Assembly (NCBI GenBank): GCA_030704615.1
Contig: CM060734.1
Location: 26,352,001 to 26,412,000 of the forward strand
Direction of reading: 5' to 3'
DNA from: Takakia lepidozioides
Lineage: Eukaryota; Streptophyta; Takakiopsida; Takakiales; Takakiaceae
Length of the DNA stretch: 60,000 nucleotides
In this document: positions 45,583-56,674 of the stretch, one piece after another
Position numbering within the stretch: the stretch's first letter is position 1
Layout: every line of letters begins with the position of its first letter
Translations under genes and position numbers: made by a program
Notes under the pieces: model-generated
Databases searched by the model: none
The model's input: only the letters and a program-made list of their open reading frames with translations
What the model was told of the DNA's origin: nothing

Positions 45583-47130
45583 CGCCCAATATGGCAATTC
45601 GTAGAAGATTGAAAGCCGCTTCATGCCGGGCACCTCCACTTCACCGGACCCCTCCGGATGGGCCTCCTTCCATCGGTCTTCCCAAAAGTGCCCGGATGGT
45701 GTCACAGGTGGGGGACGTAACTCCACTTTGCCATCAAACAAGTGTTTGTCTCTTCTTCTCCAATGATGGCTCATAGGAAGAAACTTGCGGTAGTTGGGAT
45801 ACACCATCTTGCGAAGATTGCTGGAGCTTTGTGCATCAAGTTCATCACCACAATGCAGGCATGCGTGGTACCCTTTAGTGCTCAACCCCGAGCAAACAGT
45901 AAGTCCTGTAGACATTTCGCCACATTAAGAAAGACAAAAAGTTTCCATGTGCATCTACCCCACTACGGTGCAGAAGACTGTCGCCGCTACTTCAATCAAT
46001 CCCAATCCTCATCAATATCCCTTGACAGGTAAATGTACGCGGGTTTCTCATGGGGAACATAATATACCTGGATAATCATGCATTGTCCAAAGCAAGATGC
46101 CTCTCATCTGAAAAGATTGTCCGGCCATAGGGTCAAGTGAAGCATCCAATGCCGAGACCCCCCTCCATAGCTCCTTCAGTTCATCAACTAGAGGTCGCAA
46201 GTACGTGTCCATGTCTTTCACTTGTTTTTTCCCTATGAGACATTCACACCATTAATTGTTTCAATGCTCCACCATGCTAATTATACTTCATAATGAATGA
46301 CACATCTTACTACATGATTACGTCACTCATCAATCTTCCATTGGAATTGCGCCAAAGAGAAGAATATTAATGTAAAATCCAAAGAAGTAATAAGCATGAA
46401 ATGGGAACACTCACCCAGTACAATGGCAGCCAACATGATATGGCCTTTTTTTATTGAAAGATACGGAGGGATGTTGTAATTCACCATGGTCACCGACCAA
46501 GTGGAATGACTACATGACTGGACAGAGTATGGGTTGACCCCATCCGAGGAGAAGCCGAGGCGGACATGTCGTGGGTCCTCCAAGAGAAAAGGCCACATCT
46601 CTTCAGTATGCCTCCATGCTTGTGAATCTTGTGGCCCGCACACCTTTCTCGGGGGGCTCCGATGCGAGGCGTGCCATCTCATCAGTTGTGCCAATGAGGG
46701 GCTTCGGTAGTGTCCCTGCAGTCGCGGGATGATTGGAAAGTAGTGCATTTTCTGGCACCATCCCCATGTCGGCCCTATATCATAATCAGTGACATTCATA
46801 TCTCTAAGTAAAACCTTACGTCTTGTAGCGGTTGCAAAAAGGTAGAATGCAATATACAAGTGTATTGTGGCGCGGGTATACCTTGCGCGGGGCTTTCTTC
46901 CCTTGAACATCATCCCGATATCGGTCTTTGTTGCACTTTGGACACTTGGTGAGTTTCGCATCCTCTCCATAGTACAGTGTTTTATCACATTGACATGCAT
47001 GAAAAATCTTATAGCCCATCCCCACAGCATCCAAGGCTGCTCTTGCTTTCTTGATCGTGGCATTATCGGCTTCAAATGTGGGGCAAGGATGTAATCCGCA
47101 ATAGTCCGCATTATGGCGGACATACCCACA
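45583..47130 (-). pseudogene. CACTA (En/Spm) TNP2-type transposase remnant
   Basis: Minus-strand exons match the plant TNP2/Transposase_21 layout in order. First, CQCDKTLYYGEDAKLTKCPK at 47,040-46,870. Then a long exon at 46,760-46,420 with MRWHASHRSP, DSQAWRHTEEMWPF, HVRLGFSSDGVNPYS and STWSVTMVNYNIPPYLS, ending at donor GGTGAGTG. Then 46,236-46,068 with DTYLRPLVDELKELW and LLWTMHDYPG and donor GGTATA. Then 45,915-45,583 with LSTKGYHACLHCG and GMKRLSIFYELPYW. The following exon (the HNLDVMH-like block) was not found, so the gene is 3'-incomplete. I see no CACTA terminal repeats. Confidence 0.8.
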
Positions 47131-47284
47131 TTGCTTATGCTAAACCGGATTTGCAAATTCCCGGAGGACCCGGATACGGACTCGGTGGTGGCTGTGGTCT
47201 CTGCAATGGAGGGGAAGGGACACGTAGGTTGGTATGAGGGATCTCGCGTGGAGGTAGTACTGGCCGAGATGGCCGGGATGGCGA

Positions 47285-48260
47285 TCATGATGAGGAAAGA
47301 ACATGTACAATAGGAGGAACGGACGATGCGGATGATGGGGGTGCCGATGTCGAGGATGTCGAATTCGGACTCGGTGGCGGCTGTGGTCTCGGCAATGGAG
47401 GGGAAGGGACACTTAGCCGGTCGGTATGAGGGACCTCGGATAGCAATGGTGATGAAGAAAGACCATCTACAATAGGAGGAATGGACGATGCGGATGATGG
47501 TGATGATGGGGGTGCCGATGTCGAGGATGACGAATGTGTGTGTGTAGGTGGCAAGCGCCTAGCCCGGTGCCCAAAAATAGAAAAACACGCATCGTACCCC
47601 GCTACCTCACAAACTGCATCTACGTGATGTTGCGAGAAAAAAATGTTCACATCCGGAACGGTGTGGGGCTCGTAAGAAGGAAGAAACCCGCATCGGTATG
47701 CCTCTTCAGCAAAAAAATTGCGAACTTGGACATCAAGACGGGGCTGCAAGATGCATGATATGAAATGCATCAATACTCAATTCACAAATGCGAGGTTTCA
47801 TTAGATATAGTACTTTTAATTGAGGAGTACGTGAGAAGATATATGGACGACTTACCTTTGCTGCATCATCAATCTCGTACTTGGCGTAATGTTTTTGCAC
47901 AACATGGGGTCGCCGCATCATCGGTTTGGTCCTCCCAACCGGTAGTCGTGCCCAACACCAACTGCACCAACACTCAATCTTGGGGAGGCGGTCCCGGCGG
48001 GGTCTCCCCGGGGCTCGTGCCTCTGGACTTGGCGGCCTTCGACCTCGGGGTGGTGGCCGTGGGGGCAAAGCTGTGCGGACATGGCGATGCCGCCTAACTC
48101 GTAGACGAGGCGAACGTGCTGTCTCGCCCTCAACAGGTAGTTGTGGCAAAGCCGGCAACGAATCCTCAAGTGTGACACGTCGATAAACACGTGGCATGAC
48201 CTAGCACAAGAGAGAGGTAGAGTACCGTACTGTGACCCACTGTAACCTCCGGAGGAGTTA
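47285..48260 (-). pseudogene. Upstream part of the CACTA gene region
   Basis: Overlapping minus-strand frames carry HLRIRCRLCHNYLL and CWCSWCWARL (possible zinc-binding Cys pairs), TKPMMRRPHVVQKHYAKYEI, and a Ser/Pro-rich stretch made of internal duplications (PSSASSIPPIVDGLSS, PSSASSVPPIVHVLSS). These probably form the N-terminal exons of the transposase or a companion protein. Frame changes prevent a firm model. Confidence 0.35.
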
Positions 48261-48339
48261 CAGTCCCAACCCTTGGAAAAACTTGAAAAAAAAACCCTAC
48301 AAACGTAAAGCCATATGTCCCCACCCCACAAAAAACAAA

Positions 48340-48432
48340 ACCCTAAAAACAAAACTATATTGTAGCTAATCCTAAACTAACTATATTATAACTAACCCTA
48401 AACTAAACTATGTAACCCTTAAAACCCTAAGA
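48340..48432. repeat. Telomere-like CCCTAAA-related stretch
   Basis: Repeated ACCCTAAA, CCTAAACTA and AACCCTTAAAACCCTAAG motifs in A/C-rich DNA. It is degenerate and short, so it is an interstitial or chance motif cluster and not a chromosome end. Confidence 0.4.
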
Positions 48433-48719
48433 GCCAAAGACCCAAAAACCCAAATGATCCTTGCAAAACCCCATAACCCAAAAAACCAAAAAAATAAAAA
48501 ATAAAAAATGAGAGGCCTCTTCAACTCACCTCTGCGACTGTCGTGTGACGTCCCCTTGAGGCAACGACGCCCGTGCGATTCCCCAATGTCGCAGCGGATC
48601 CTCCTCCTGCCAAGGTGGCCGCCCTTCTCTCCCCTTCTCTCTCCCCTTCGCGAAGGTGCCTGATCGCCGCCGAGGTTTTCTGGTGGGGTCGCCACACTGG
48701 CGCGCCACGGCTGCACTGA

Positions 48720-49340
48720 CTGCCTCTCACTCCCCCTCTCAATCTCTCTATCTGATCTCTCTCTCCCTCACCCTCCTCCTCTCACTCTTCCTCCCTCCCC
48801 TCCCTCTATCCCTACTATGTTTTTTTTTTGCTCTCGAGCTCTCCCGGGCGCAACTACCCCCGCGCGCCGGAGCGTTTTCCGGCGGCGGTGATGCAACACT
48901 GACGCGCCACGGCGTTCAAACCCACGCGCGCCCTCTCTCTCACTCTCCCTCTCGCCCTAATCCCTCTCCCTCACTCTCTCTCTCGCTCTCTCTCTCTCTC
49001 CCTCTTCTATCTTTTTTTTTTTTTTTTGCTGTTTGAGCGAGCTGGGAGCGCGCCCCCGTGACCTGCTTGTGGAGCGCCAGCCGAACGCCAGCGCCGCGGG
49101 CGGGACCGCCAGCGTGAAGGAGCTTCCGCGTGAGGGAGCTGCCCTCCCTCTCCTTCTCTCTCTCTCATTCTCCCTCTTAGCTCTCACTCTCCCTCTCGCC
49201 CTTATCTCTCTCCCTCATTCTCTCCCTCGCTCTCTCTCTCCCTCTTTTTTTTTTTTTTTTTTTGTTGTTTGAGTGAGGGAGTGCGCCCACGCGACCTGGT
49301 GGTGCAGCGCCAGCGTGAAGGAGCTGCTGTGTGAGGCGCC
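48720..49340. repeat. CT-rich tandem repeats of about 230-240 bp
   Basis: Three successive blocks each have a CTCTCTCC tract, a T15-like run, then a GC-rich segment with GAGCGCGCCC-like and GCGCCAGCGTGAAGGAGCT motifs (starting near 48,820, 49,010 and 49,245). Copies 2 and 3 share the GC-rich part best. Minus-strand frames of RERERE are artefacts. Confidence 0.7.
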
Positions 49341-49469
49341 CAACTGTAGGTAAGCAGCCATGCATTTCTAGTGAGAGATTTCAGTGAGAGTTTGGGTTCC
49401 ACAGAGCAGACAGTGGAATTCCCACGGATCTCAGAGTATATAGGACAATAGAAGAAGTGTTTTTCAGTT

Positions 49470-50040
49470 TCAATTTCATGGAGAGAGAGGGAGAGAGAGA
49501 AAGAGAGGGAGAGATTTCCCTTTTTTTTTTGGGACCTGCACAAAGGAGAAGGAGAGAGAGGGAGAGAGAGGGAGAGGGATAGAGGGGGCCAAGAAAATAA
49601 AAAACGAAGTTGGGGGGGGGGGACTGAGCAGCAGCAGCTCAGTCCCTCTTTGGTTTTTTTCTTTTGTGAGCAGCAGAGGGACAAAGACAGATGGAGGAGA
49701 GAAACGGAGAAATGAGGAAAAAAAAAAAAAAAAAGGTGGGGGGGGGGGGGGGTGACTGAGCAGTAGCTGCTGAGTCACTCCCCTCCCCACCTTCATTTTT
49801 AATTTTTTTTCCCTCAACACTCCCTCTCTCTTCACATCCTGATGGGACAGAGGGAGAGATGAGGGAAAATAAATAAAAAAGAAGGTGGGGGGGGGGGGCG
49901 GGTGTGATTGAGCAGCTGTTGCTCAGTCACTCCCCCCCACCTTCTTTTTTAGTTTTTTTTTCCCTCCTCACTCCCTCTTTCTCCATCTCTCCCTCTCTCT
50001 CCACATCTTCATGGGACAGAGGGAGAGATGAGGGAAGATA
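49470..50040. repeat. Poly-G/poly-C foldback cluster with GACTGAGCAG hairpins
   Basis: Three successive foldbacks. Each arm is GAGGGAGAGATGAGGGAAAA..., an A run and a G run, then TGACTGAGCAG. The other arm is CTGCTCAGTCA, a C run, CACCTTC, a T run and CCCTC. Centres lie near 49,632, 49,765 and 49,918. A related cluster ends the window at 59,620-60,000. Confidence 0.75.
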
Positions 50041-51578
50041 TTAATATCATGTCAAGACATGGACAAGACCCACTAGGGTCATTGTCAATTAAAGACATAA
50101 ACAACCCAAAACAGGGCACCATCTAACATTTCCATTCTTGTCATAGCTTCCCATGAATTGACATCACCCAATCAGTCATGATAAAACAGGGTGGGAGGGC
50201 GGGGTTTGTTCATGTAGGGGATGCAAGCATCTTGAACACCCGAGATCCGGCCATCTTGGCCAATGAATCATTTGTTCATGTATGGGACAAGATAAGATAT
50301 TGTTGTCCCTGTGCAGGCTACAAGGCCTCTTGGCTCAGCCTGTACATATACCAGCAGCCTACCATTTCAGCCATTAATTATGGCAGGTCATGCATCAGCC
50401 AAGGCATAAGGACCAGCCTGCAGTTTGTCAGAATCTCAGTATGCCACCAAGCAGTCCAACTTGAGCAAGATGAAATAGATTCCATATCATTTGTATTCAC
50501 CCCGAGATATGTGATCATACAAGGTATCAAGGGAATGTGAATGCAGCCTGTCAAATTGCAGGTTCAAGACTTGTACAAACAAGCAGCATGAACAGCCGAG
50601 ATCCAGCCTCTTTTGTATATAAAAAACCAGATTGCAGGTCATAGGCCTGATGTCATGATAGAGCCAAAACTATAGGTAGGATCCCATTGCAGCTTACCAT
50701 CCTCATCCTTCAAGAGTTCCATGCTAAGACATGCAAAGAACACCTTACTATGATCCAGTACACATCAGAAGCAGGCCTGAAAAGGAGCAGGGTAGTACCC
50801 TACCAGGCTGCCGCCATAAACTTCAAGGCCCCCAGGTCCATAGTCACCCAAAACCGCCAAAAACATCCCACCAAAAACCAAATCCTCTTTGGCCAAAAGA
50901 ACTTACAACCTAGCTTAATAATCCACAGGCTTTGCTGTCAAAGATCAAAATGTAGGGTATGGTTTGTATGCAAGCCTAAGGAAACGGGCCAGTCAGGCCG
51001 AGCTACGCATCGGTGGCAGAACAACAAAGGCCAGAACGCAGGCTGTAGCATGTCAAGCCAGGGGCAGTCGGGTTGAAATCGGGGCTGCAGGCAGCAGCCA
51101 CCTCACAGCGCACAAACCCATAGGTCTCCTCGGGGAATGCTTGCGCGTGAGCCTGTGAGCCTGTGAGCCTGGCTAGGCTCACGCCACATCAGCAAGCATC
51201 CACGTGTTCAGGCCCTAATTCCGTGCTTCCCCCCCCCCCCCCCCCTATTACCGCGGATCAGCTGTCGCCTATGTCCTAATTTTTTATCCCTCTTCATGGC
51301 CCCCACATGAATATTCTTTGTGGCCGAGAACAATGGCAGGTTTGCGGATGAATTATGATTGAGGTCATGACTTTGGAATGAGGAGATCGCCCACTAGAGA
51401 ACTGAATATTAAAAGCAAACATTTTTTTTGGGCAAAGCAGTACATTCATTCCAACACACAAATATTTTTCAATTCCGCAATCCGAAGACCTATCCTAGGC
51501 AATCCCTAACTGTACTTACGGGAACGCGCAAAGAACTTGAAAAACAGTTTGGAGATGGAAGCAAAACCAAAACACAAT
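50041..51578. other. Unassigned DNA
   Basis: No supported gene, although frames up to 129 codons exist; none shows a family motif. GTGAGCCT is repeated three times at about 51,150-51,173, followed by AGGCTCACGCCACATCAGC. A C19 run lies near 51,228. Confidence 0.35.
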
Positions 51579-51579
51579 T

Positions 51580-53717
51580 TATTGAGCCTCGGTACTTGAA
51601 CCTAAAGAAATATTGGAGGTTTTAGAGGAACCACTTCCAGAGTTTACAGCAATATCATCTATGAATACAGCAGCACATCCATGACGTTTTTTTTTTCCAC
51701 GACCTTCATGGAGATGCGAATACAGTGTTTGTTCAGATAACACCCGTGCGCAAGCTTCCGCGTAAACCGGCAAGCGGTTGGATCTAGGGGGGCTCGGGGA
51801 CATGTAGTATCCTTGGAAACCGAAAGGTGTCTGCTGATTCGATGACTGGTGCTGAACTCTGCAAAGCAAGAAGAGGAATGGCGGTAGATGTTAACATCCA
51901 GATATAGACAACGAAAGCCACTATTTCTCGAATGGGAATGACACAAGGAAATGCAACATATTTTGCACGACTACACAAGAACTTACTCACACTCAAAATC
52001 GGAGTCCACGTCCAGATCCTCGTCAGGCGCTTCGGGCTCCTCCAGAAGTCCCTCTGTGGATGGGGCAGAAGTAGTGCCCGACTCAAGCTGACAAAGCTCG
52101 CTTGAGAAGAACTCCGTATCAGCTTCCATGCCGAAGAAGTGCCTTCCGGCGCTCTTGCAAGCATGAAAACATGCTCCTGCAAATCCAAGAAGAACGAGAA
52201 ATAAAAACAGGGTTTCCCTAAGGTCACTGCCCATATGTCAAACACAATGTGAAGGGCCCCACCTGTGCCCATAGACAAGTCAACCACTCGTCCACCATGA
52301 CGGCTGCATGTCTCCACCAAAGTCTACATGAAAGCTGGAGATTTCTCCCGTGCACCTCTCTAAGGGACACCAATCGACCTTTTCATAGTCCGACCCGAGT
52401 CGACGTAATTGAAGATAACATCATCCTCCACAGGCTCGCAGGTGGGGTCAATGTGAGCTGCAAGGTCCCTCAACTGAAACTCAGCAACACCAGCAGGAAG
52501 AGTGTCTTTCCGCCTCACCAGGCACAAAGCTTCGAACACCCGTGTTTGTCAATAATCACGAAGAGAGCATGAGACAGAAGACATAACCCACCATTTTGAT
52601 TGACCGAAAAACCACGAAACATCAATTGAAAGGAACCAACTCACTTTCTGCCCCGGGAACTCGCCCTTCGTAAGAGGCAGAGTATTGATGCATGTCCAAG
52701 TTTTGATGACACGAAACCCGGAAGCTTTCATGTAGCTGAAAAGAGTTCTTCGAGCCGACATGTCCTTTGACTGCATGAGACGAAGAGCCCCCGAGTCCGA
52801 AAGGAACTTGTTGCTGAACGAGAAAGCCCACTGCCAGTAACGAGAATCCGATTTGTTCCAAGTCGGGGTCGAATTGGAAGGAAACACATCAGGGACAGGA
52901 AAACCGTCAGGAATGTCCAGCACCACAAGGTCAGTCGCGTATGCCTGCTGAACTCCATTCACCCATTCCGGACTTTTTGTGACCTACAGCCAAAAACATG
53001 AGACAGTGTAAGAAGCCCAATCCAAATCTAACAGGAGATCAATCCCCTGGACAAGCCACAACAAGCTGCCAAAACACAATTATTCATACAACAGTTTAGA
53101 CATAAGTGTTCACCTGAGTGAGGAATGAAACAAGCATGTCCCATGATTTCGAGGGCACCCCTTTGAATGTGGACTTCCTGGACTCCATCATTGCAAGAAA
53201 ACTTTCATTCAGCACCTTACGATTGAACTGGCCCAAAACCCTGGAGGGATGTTCTCTCGCCTCGAAAACTTGCTCCCTTGACTTTGATGTTCTCTTATCC
53301 CTCCTTGCGGGAGAAGGCTGTCTTTCAGGAACCTCTGACGGTCCTTGTCCTTGTGGAGCTGCACTTTTCCCCTTCCCCTTCGGATCCCCGACAATCTTCC
53401 CCTTTCGTTTTGGAGTAGCAGTTTCTCGGGCTCTTTTGTAGCCAGAGCCGAAATGATTCTGTCTTGGATGTCTTTGTCAGCCAATGGGGCAATCGCTGCG
53501 GCATTGTCGTTTAGGTTTCTCAAAACAACTTCATCGAATGGAGTGTCCTGTTTTGGCAGGTCGAGGTACCACCCACAGTCTCGGAAGTGCGCCCTGCTCC
53601 AGTCTTTGGCAATACCAGCCGTGTACATTGTCTTGTCATTGGAGGGGTCAGCCCATGAATAGATGAAGTCTGGGTCATCGCTAAGGTACTTTCCCGGTAT
53701 GAGGATATGATACATAT
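51580..53717 (-). pseudogene. Multi-exon gene with amino-methyltransferase (N4/N6-type) motifs
   Basis: Minus-strand exons: 53,717-53,114 (KYLSDDPDFIYSWADPSNDK, then MMESRKSTFKGVPSKSWDML; donor CAG/GTGAAC); 52,983-52,645 (acceptor TGTAG; DLVVLDIPDGFPV, RYWQWAFSFSNKFLSDSGAL; donor AAA/GTGAGT); about 52,540-52,263 (ending ETCSRHGGRVVDLSMGTG); 52,176-51,991 (acceptor TTTGCAG; ACFHACKSAGRHFFGMEAD; donor GTAAGT); 51,860-51,580 (acceptor TTTGCAG; QQTPFGFQGYYMSPSPPRS). DIPDG sits where DPPY-type catalytic motifs lie, and DLSMGTG fits the AdoMet-binding loop, with catalytic motif before AdoMet motif as in beta-class enzymes. A TAG and a frame change in the third exon, plus non-canonical DIPDG, suggest a dead or divergent copy. 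Frames between the first two coding blocks of exon 1 also shift. Targets unknown. Confidence 0.55.
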
Positions 53718-53839
53718 ACCTGAATCACACACAAAAAACCTAGACAGTCATTCGATCAGAAAACGAAAAAGAACGCACATCCGAAAAAAGATATTGAAAT
53801 GCAGGAAGGCAACACTGAGAAATCTACTTTTGAAATCCC

Positions 53840-54355
53840 GAATCAACCTTGCGTTGACGCAATGTTCATTCGAGCAGAAATGGGGAACACCAAATGATAA
53901 TGTTATATTGATAGAGACAACGACTGAGAAGCGCAATTCAACATTGCTTCAACGCAAGGTTGTTTTCATTCAGAGCAGAAATGGAAAACACTACCTAAAA
54001 ACTACCATCTGACTATGTACTGGTGCGGATATTCAACATTGCGTTGGCGCAATGTTGAAATCCTCTGTTGAAACACATGTCAATGCTATCTGATAATGAT
54101 AAGTTTCCTACAATTGTATGGAAATTGGGGGATGGATGCGGGAAATTTCCAGCAATCCATACCGCCAAACAACCTTGCGTCAACGCAAGTCTGTTTGTTG
54201 GTACAGTGAAAGTTGTAAATAGCATTTCAAATCGACTCCAAACAGTCTTATGTTCATCTTGGCAGCATTGGAACTGGATTTGAACTACCCAAAACCACAG
54301 GAAAAGCTACATAGCCTGCCACTTCATCAACCTTGCGTTGACGCAAGGCTGATTT
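53840..54355. repeat. Palindrome array 4: AACCTTGCG-core hairpins
   Basis: Five copies near 53,847, 53,939, 54,034, 54,171 and 54,332, with arms AACCTTGCG or AACATTGCG and centres TTGA, TCAA, TTGG, TCAA and TTGA. Spacing is 90-160 bp with unrelated-looking spacers that share fragments such as GCAGAAATGG. The array lies between the methyltransferase-like gene and element D. Confidence 0.75.
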
Positions 54356-54369
54356 TCCTGTCAGTTTAT

Positions 54370-56660
54370 CCCCTTTCACATTCAGAAAAAACGGCATTAT
54401 GGGATACCCAGGTATAGGTAAGTGAAACCAGGACAATGGGAAACAACGTTGTCCCTTCCCGGTTTGTACTGGATATCCACGTCGAACACCGCCAAAGTAT
54501 CTTGCCACCTAAGTTGTTTTGGGGACAACTTAGGCTGTATGTGAAATAATCCCCTCCAAAAATTTGATATGAACTGTGGTCCTCGATCAGATACGATGTC
54601 CTTCGGAAGTCCATGAATGCGGTAGATATTATTGAGGAAGAGTCTTGCAGTTTCCTCGCCAGTAACCGTCTTATTACATGGAATGAAATGTGTCATCTTC
54701 GTAACGATCCACAATAACAAGGATTGAGTCGGTGGTCTTAGAAATTGGAAGGTCCATAATAAAGTCCATAGACAAGGGCGACCATGGACCCTTGGGAATG
54801 GGTAATGGTTGAAGAAGGCCGTAAGGTCGATGTCGTGGTCCCTTTGCCCTAGCACGGGTGTCACAAGATTTTACAAATTCTTTCACGAGTTTCCACACTT
54901 GCGGCCACCAATAGTCCCTGGATATCAATTCCATTGTTTTGTTGAAGCCGAAATGTCCTGTAGCCGGAAGATCATGACATGTTTGAAGAATTTGAAGTTG
55001 TGTAGGTCTTGGAGGTACATAGAGAAATCCCTTGAAACAAAGTAAGTCATCTTTAAATTCGAAGTCGTTTGTAACATGTGGGTTGTCTCGAGGTCGATTT
55101 AGTTGACTTCGTAGTGTCGTGGGTCAAGATGATGGATTTCTGTTGATCAAAAGCTGCATCCCCTTCTTTTGGCGCAAGATACGATCGTCGAGAAAGAGTA
55201 TCTAGTTTTCCTTGAAGATGTCCGGGACGGTAGGTAATAACAAAATCAAACCTTGCTAGTGACATACTCCGTCTCGCTTGACGTCGATTCAAAACACGAG
55301 CACTCATAAAATACTCGCGGTTTTTGTGATCGGTATAGACAGTGACCTGATGTTTAGCTCTCTCCAATAGATGATGCCACTCCTCAAAAACATCAATAAT
55401 CGCTAAAAGTTCTTTGTCATGGATTGCATAATTGATCTCCGCAGCGGAAAATTTGCGAGAACGAAAACTAATAAGGTGAAGTCGGCCATCTGTACCGTAT
55501 TGAGAGAGTACCGCACCAAGTGCAAAGTCCGATACATCTGCTTCCAAAAAGAATGGTTTAGATGGGTCTGCATGTACCAGTATTGGAGCCGTTGTAAATG
55601 CCTGCTTCAGCCTTTCAAATGCTTGGTCCCATACAAATTTGTCCTTCCCTATGAGTCATGTCAATGGTGCAGCAATTTTGGAGTAGTCCTTGATGAAGAT
55701 TCTATAGAAATTTGCAAATCCTAGAAAACATTGTACCTCTCGGACTGAAGTTGGTTTAATCCACTCGATGATGGTTTGTATTTTCTTCTGATCCATAAAG
55801 ACTCATTTGTCGGAAATAATGTAGCCCGAAAATTCGACTTCAGATTGGTGGAAAAGACATTTTTCCAACTTGGCATATAGTTTTTTTTCCCTCAATTTAT
55901 CTAGGACAAGGCGTACATGGCGACCATGTTCTTCTTCATTCTGTGAAAATATCAAAATGTCGTCCAAATAAATGACTACAAAGTCATCTAAAAATTCTCG
56001 AAAGATGTCATTCATCATGTGTTGAAAAATTGCTGGAGCATTTGTAAGACCGAAATGCATAACACTGTATTCGAAATGTCCGTACTTTGTGCGAAAAACA
56101 GTCTTCCATTTGTCTCCTTCTTTTATTCGTACAAGGTTGTAAGCTCATCTCAAGTCGATCTTTGTGAAAAAATTTGCTCGTCTAAGTTGTTCGAGGAGTC
56201 CAGAAATCAGCGGTAGTGGGTAACGATTTTTTATAGTGACTTTGTTGAGCCCACGATAGTCCACACACATGCGTAACGATCTGTCCTTCTTCCTCACAAA
56301 TAAGATAGGTGCTCTCGCGGGTGATTTCGAATGTCGAATGAAATTCTTTGACAAATTTTCATCAATGTATTCGCGTCAAGCAGCCAGCTCCGTCTGAGAT
56401 AAATTGTAGATCGGGCCGAATGGTGGTTGAGCTCTTTCTTGCAACTCAATTGCACAATCATAAGGTCGATGTTCTGGCAACATGTCTGCATTTTTCTTCT
56501 CGAAGACATCCTTGAAATCTTGATATTGAGTGGGTAACGTCGAAGTACCTTGGTCTGTTGTGGTTTTGATCGGAGTCGCATAAAGTGCAAATGTCGCGTC
56601 TTTCTTCGTAGCTCTCACGAAGGCTCTAGCTCCAAGAAACAGGGGTTGAATACCTTTGGT
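54370..56660 (-). mobile_element. Ty3-type element D (different lineage), internal fragment
   Basis: Minus strand: a pre-RT region with PTQYQDFKDVFEKKNADMLP; RT at 56,354-55,803 with [35 protein letters not shown] and the catalytic box [10 protein letters not shown]; RNase H at 55,547-55,150 with [17 protein letters not shown] and [11 protein letters not shown]; integrase at 54,934-54,580 with YWWPQVWKLV, MDFIMDLP and SDRGPQFI. Beyond that it joins RNase H-like sequence (DVDIQYKPGRDN) out of order. LTRs and gag are absent. The 5' edge abuts SWIM copy 2. It is unlike A-C in the YLDD box and in RT sequence. Confidence 0.85.
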
Positions 56661-56674
56661 ACTTTTACATTTTT

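Noticed and set aside
48340-48432. Telomere
   Set aside because: The CCCTAAA motifs are few and degenerate, with unique sequence on both sides.
48957-49365. Arg/Glu repeat proteins on the minus strand
   Set aside because: They are translations of (CT)n/(GA)n microsatellites without start context or conservation.
50178-51076. Plus-strand ORFs of 120 and 129 codons
   Set aside because: No motif, no splice-site support and no relative in the window.
51784-52320. Single 178-codon ORF across the methyltransferase region
   Set aside because: It runs through an intron; the spliced model with GTGGGG donor and TTTGCAG acceptor gives the conserved motif, the unspliced frame does not.
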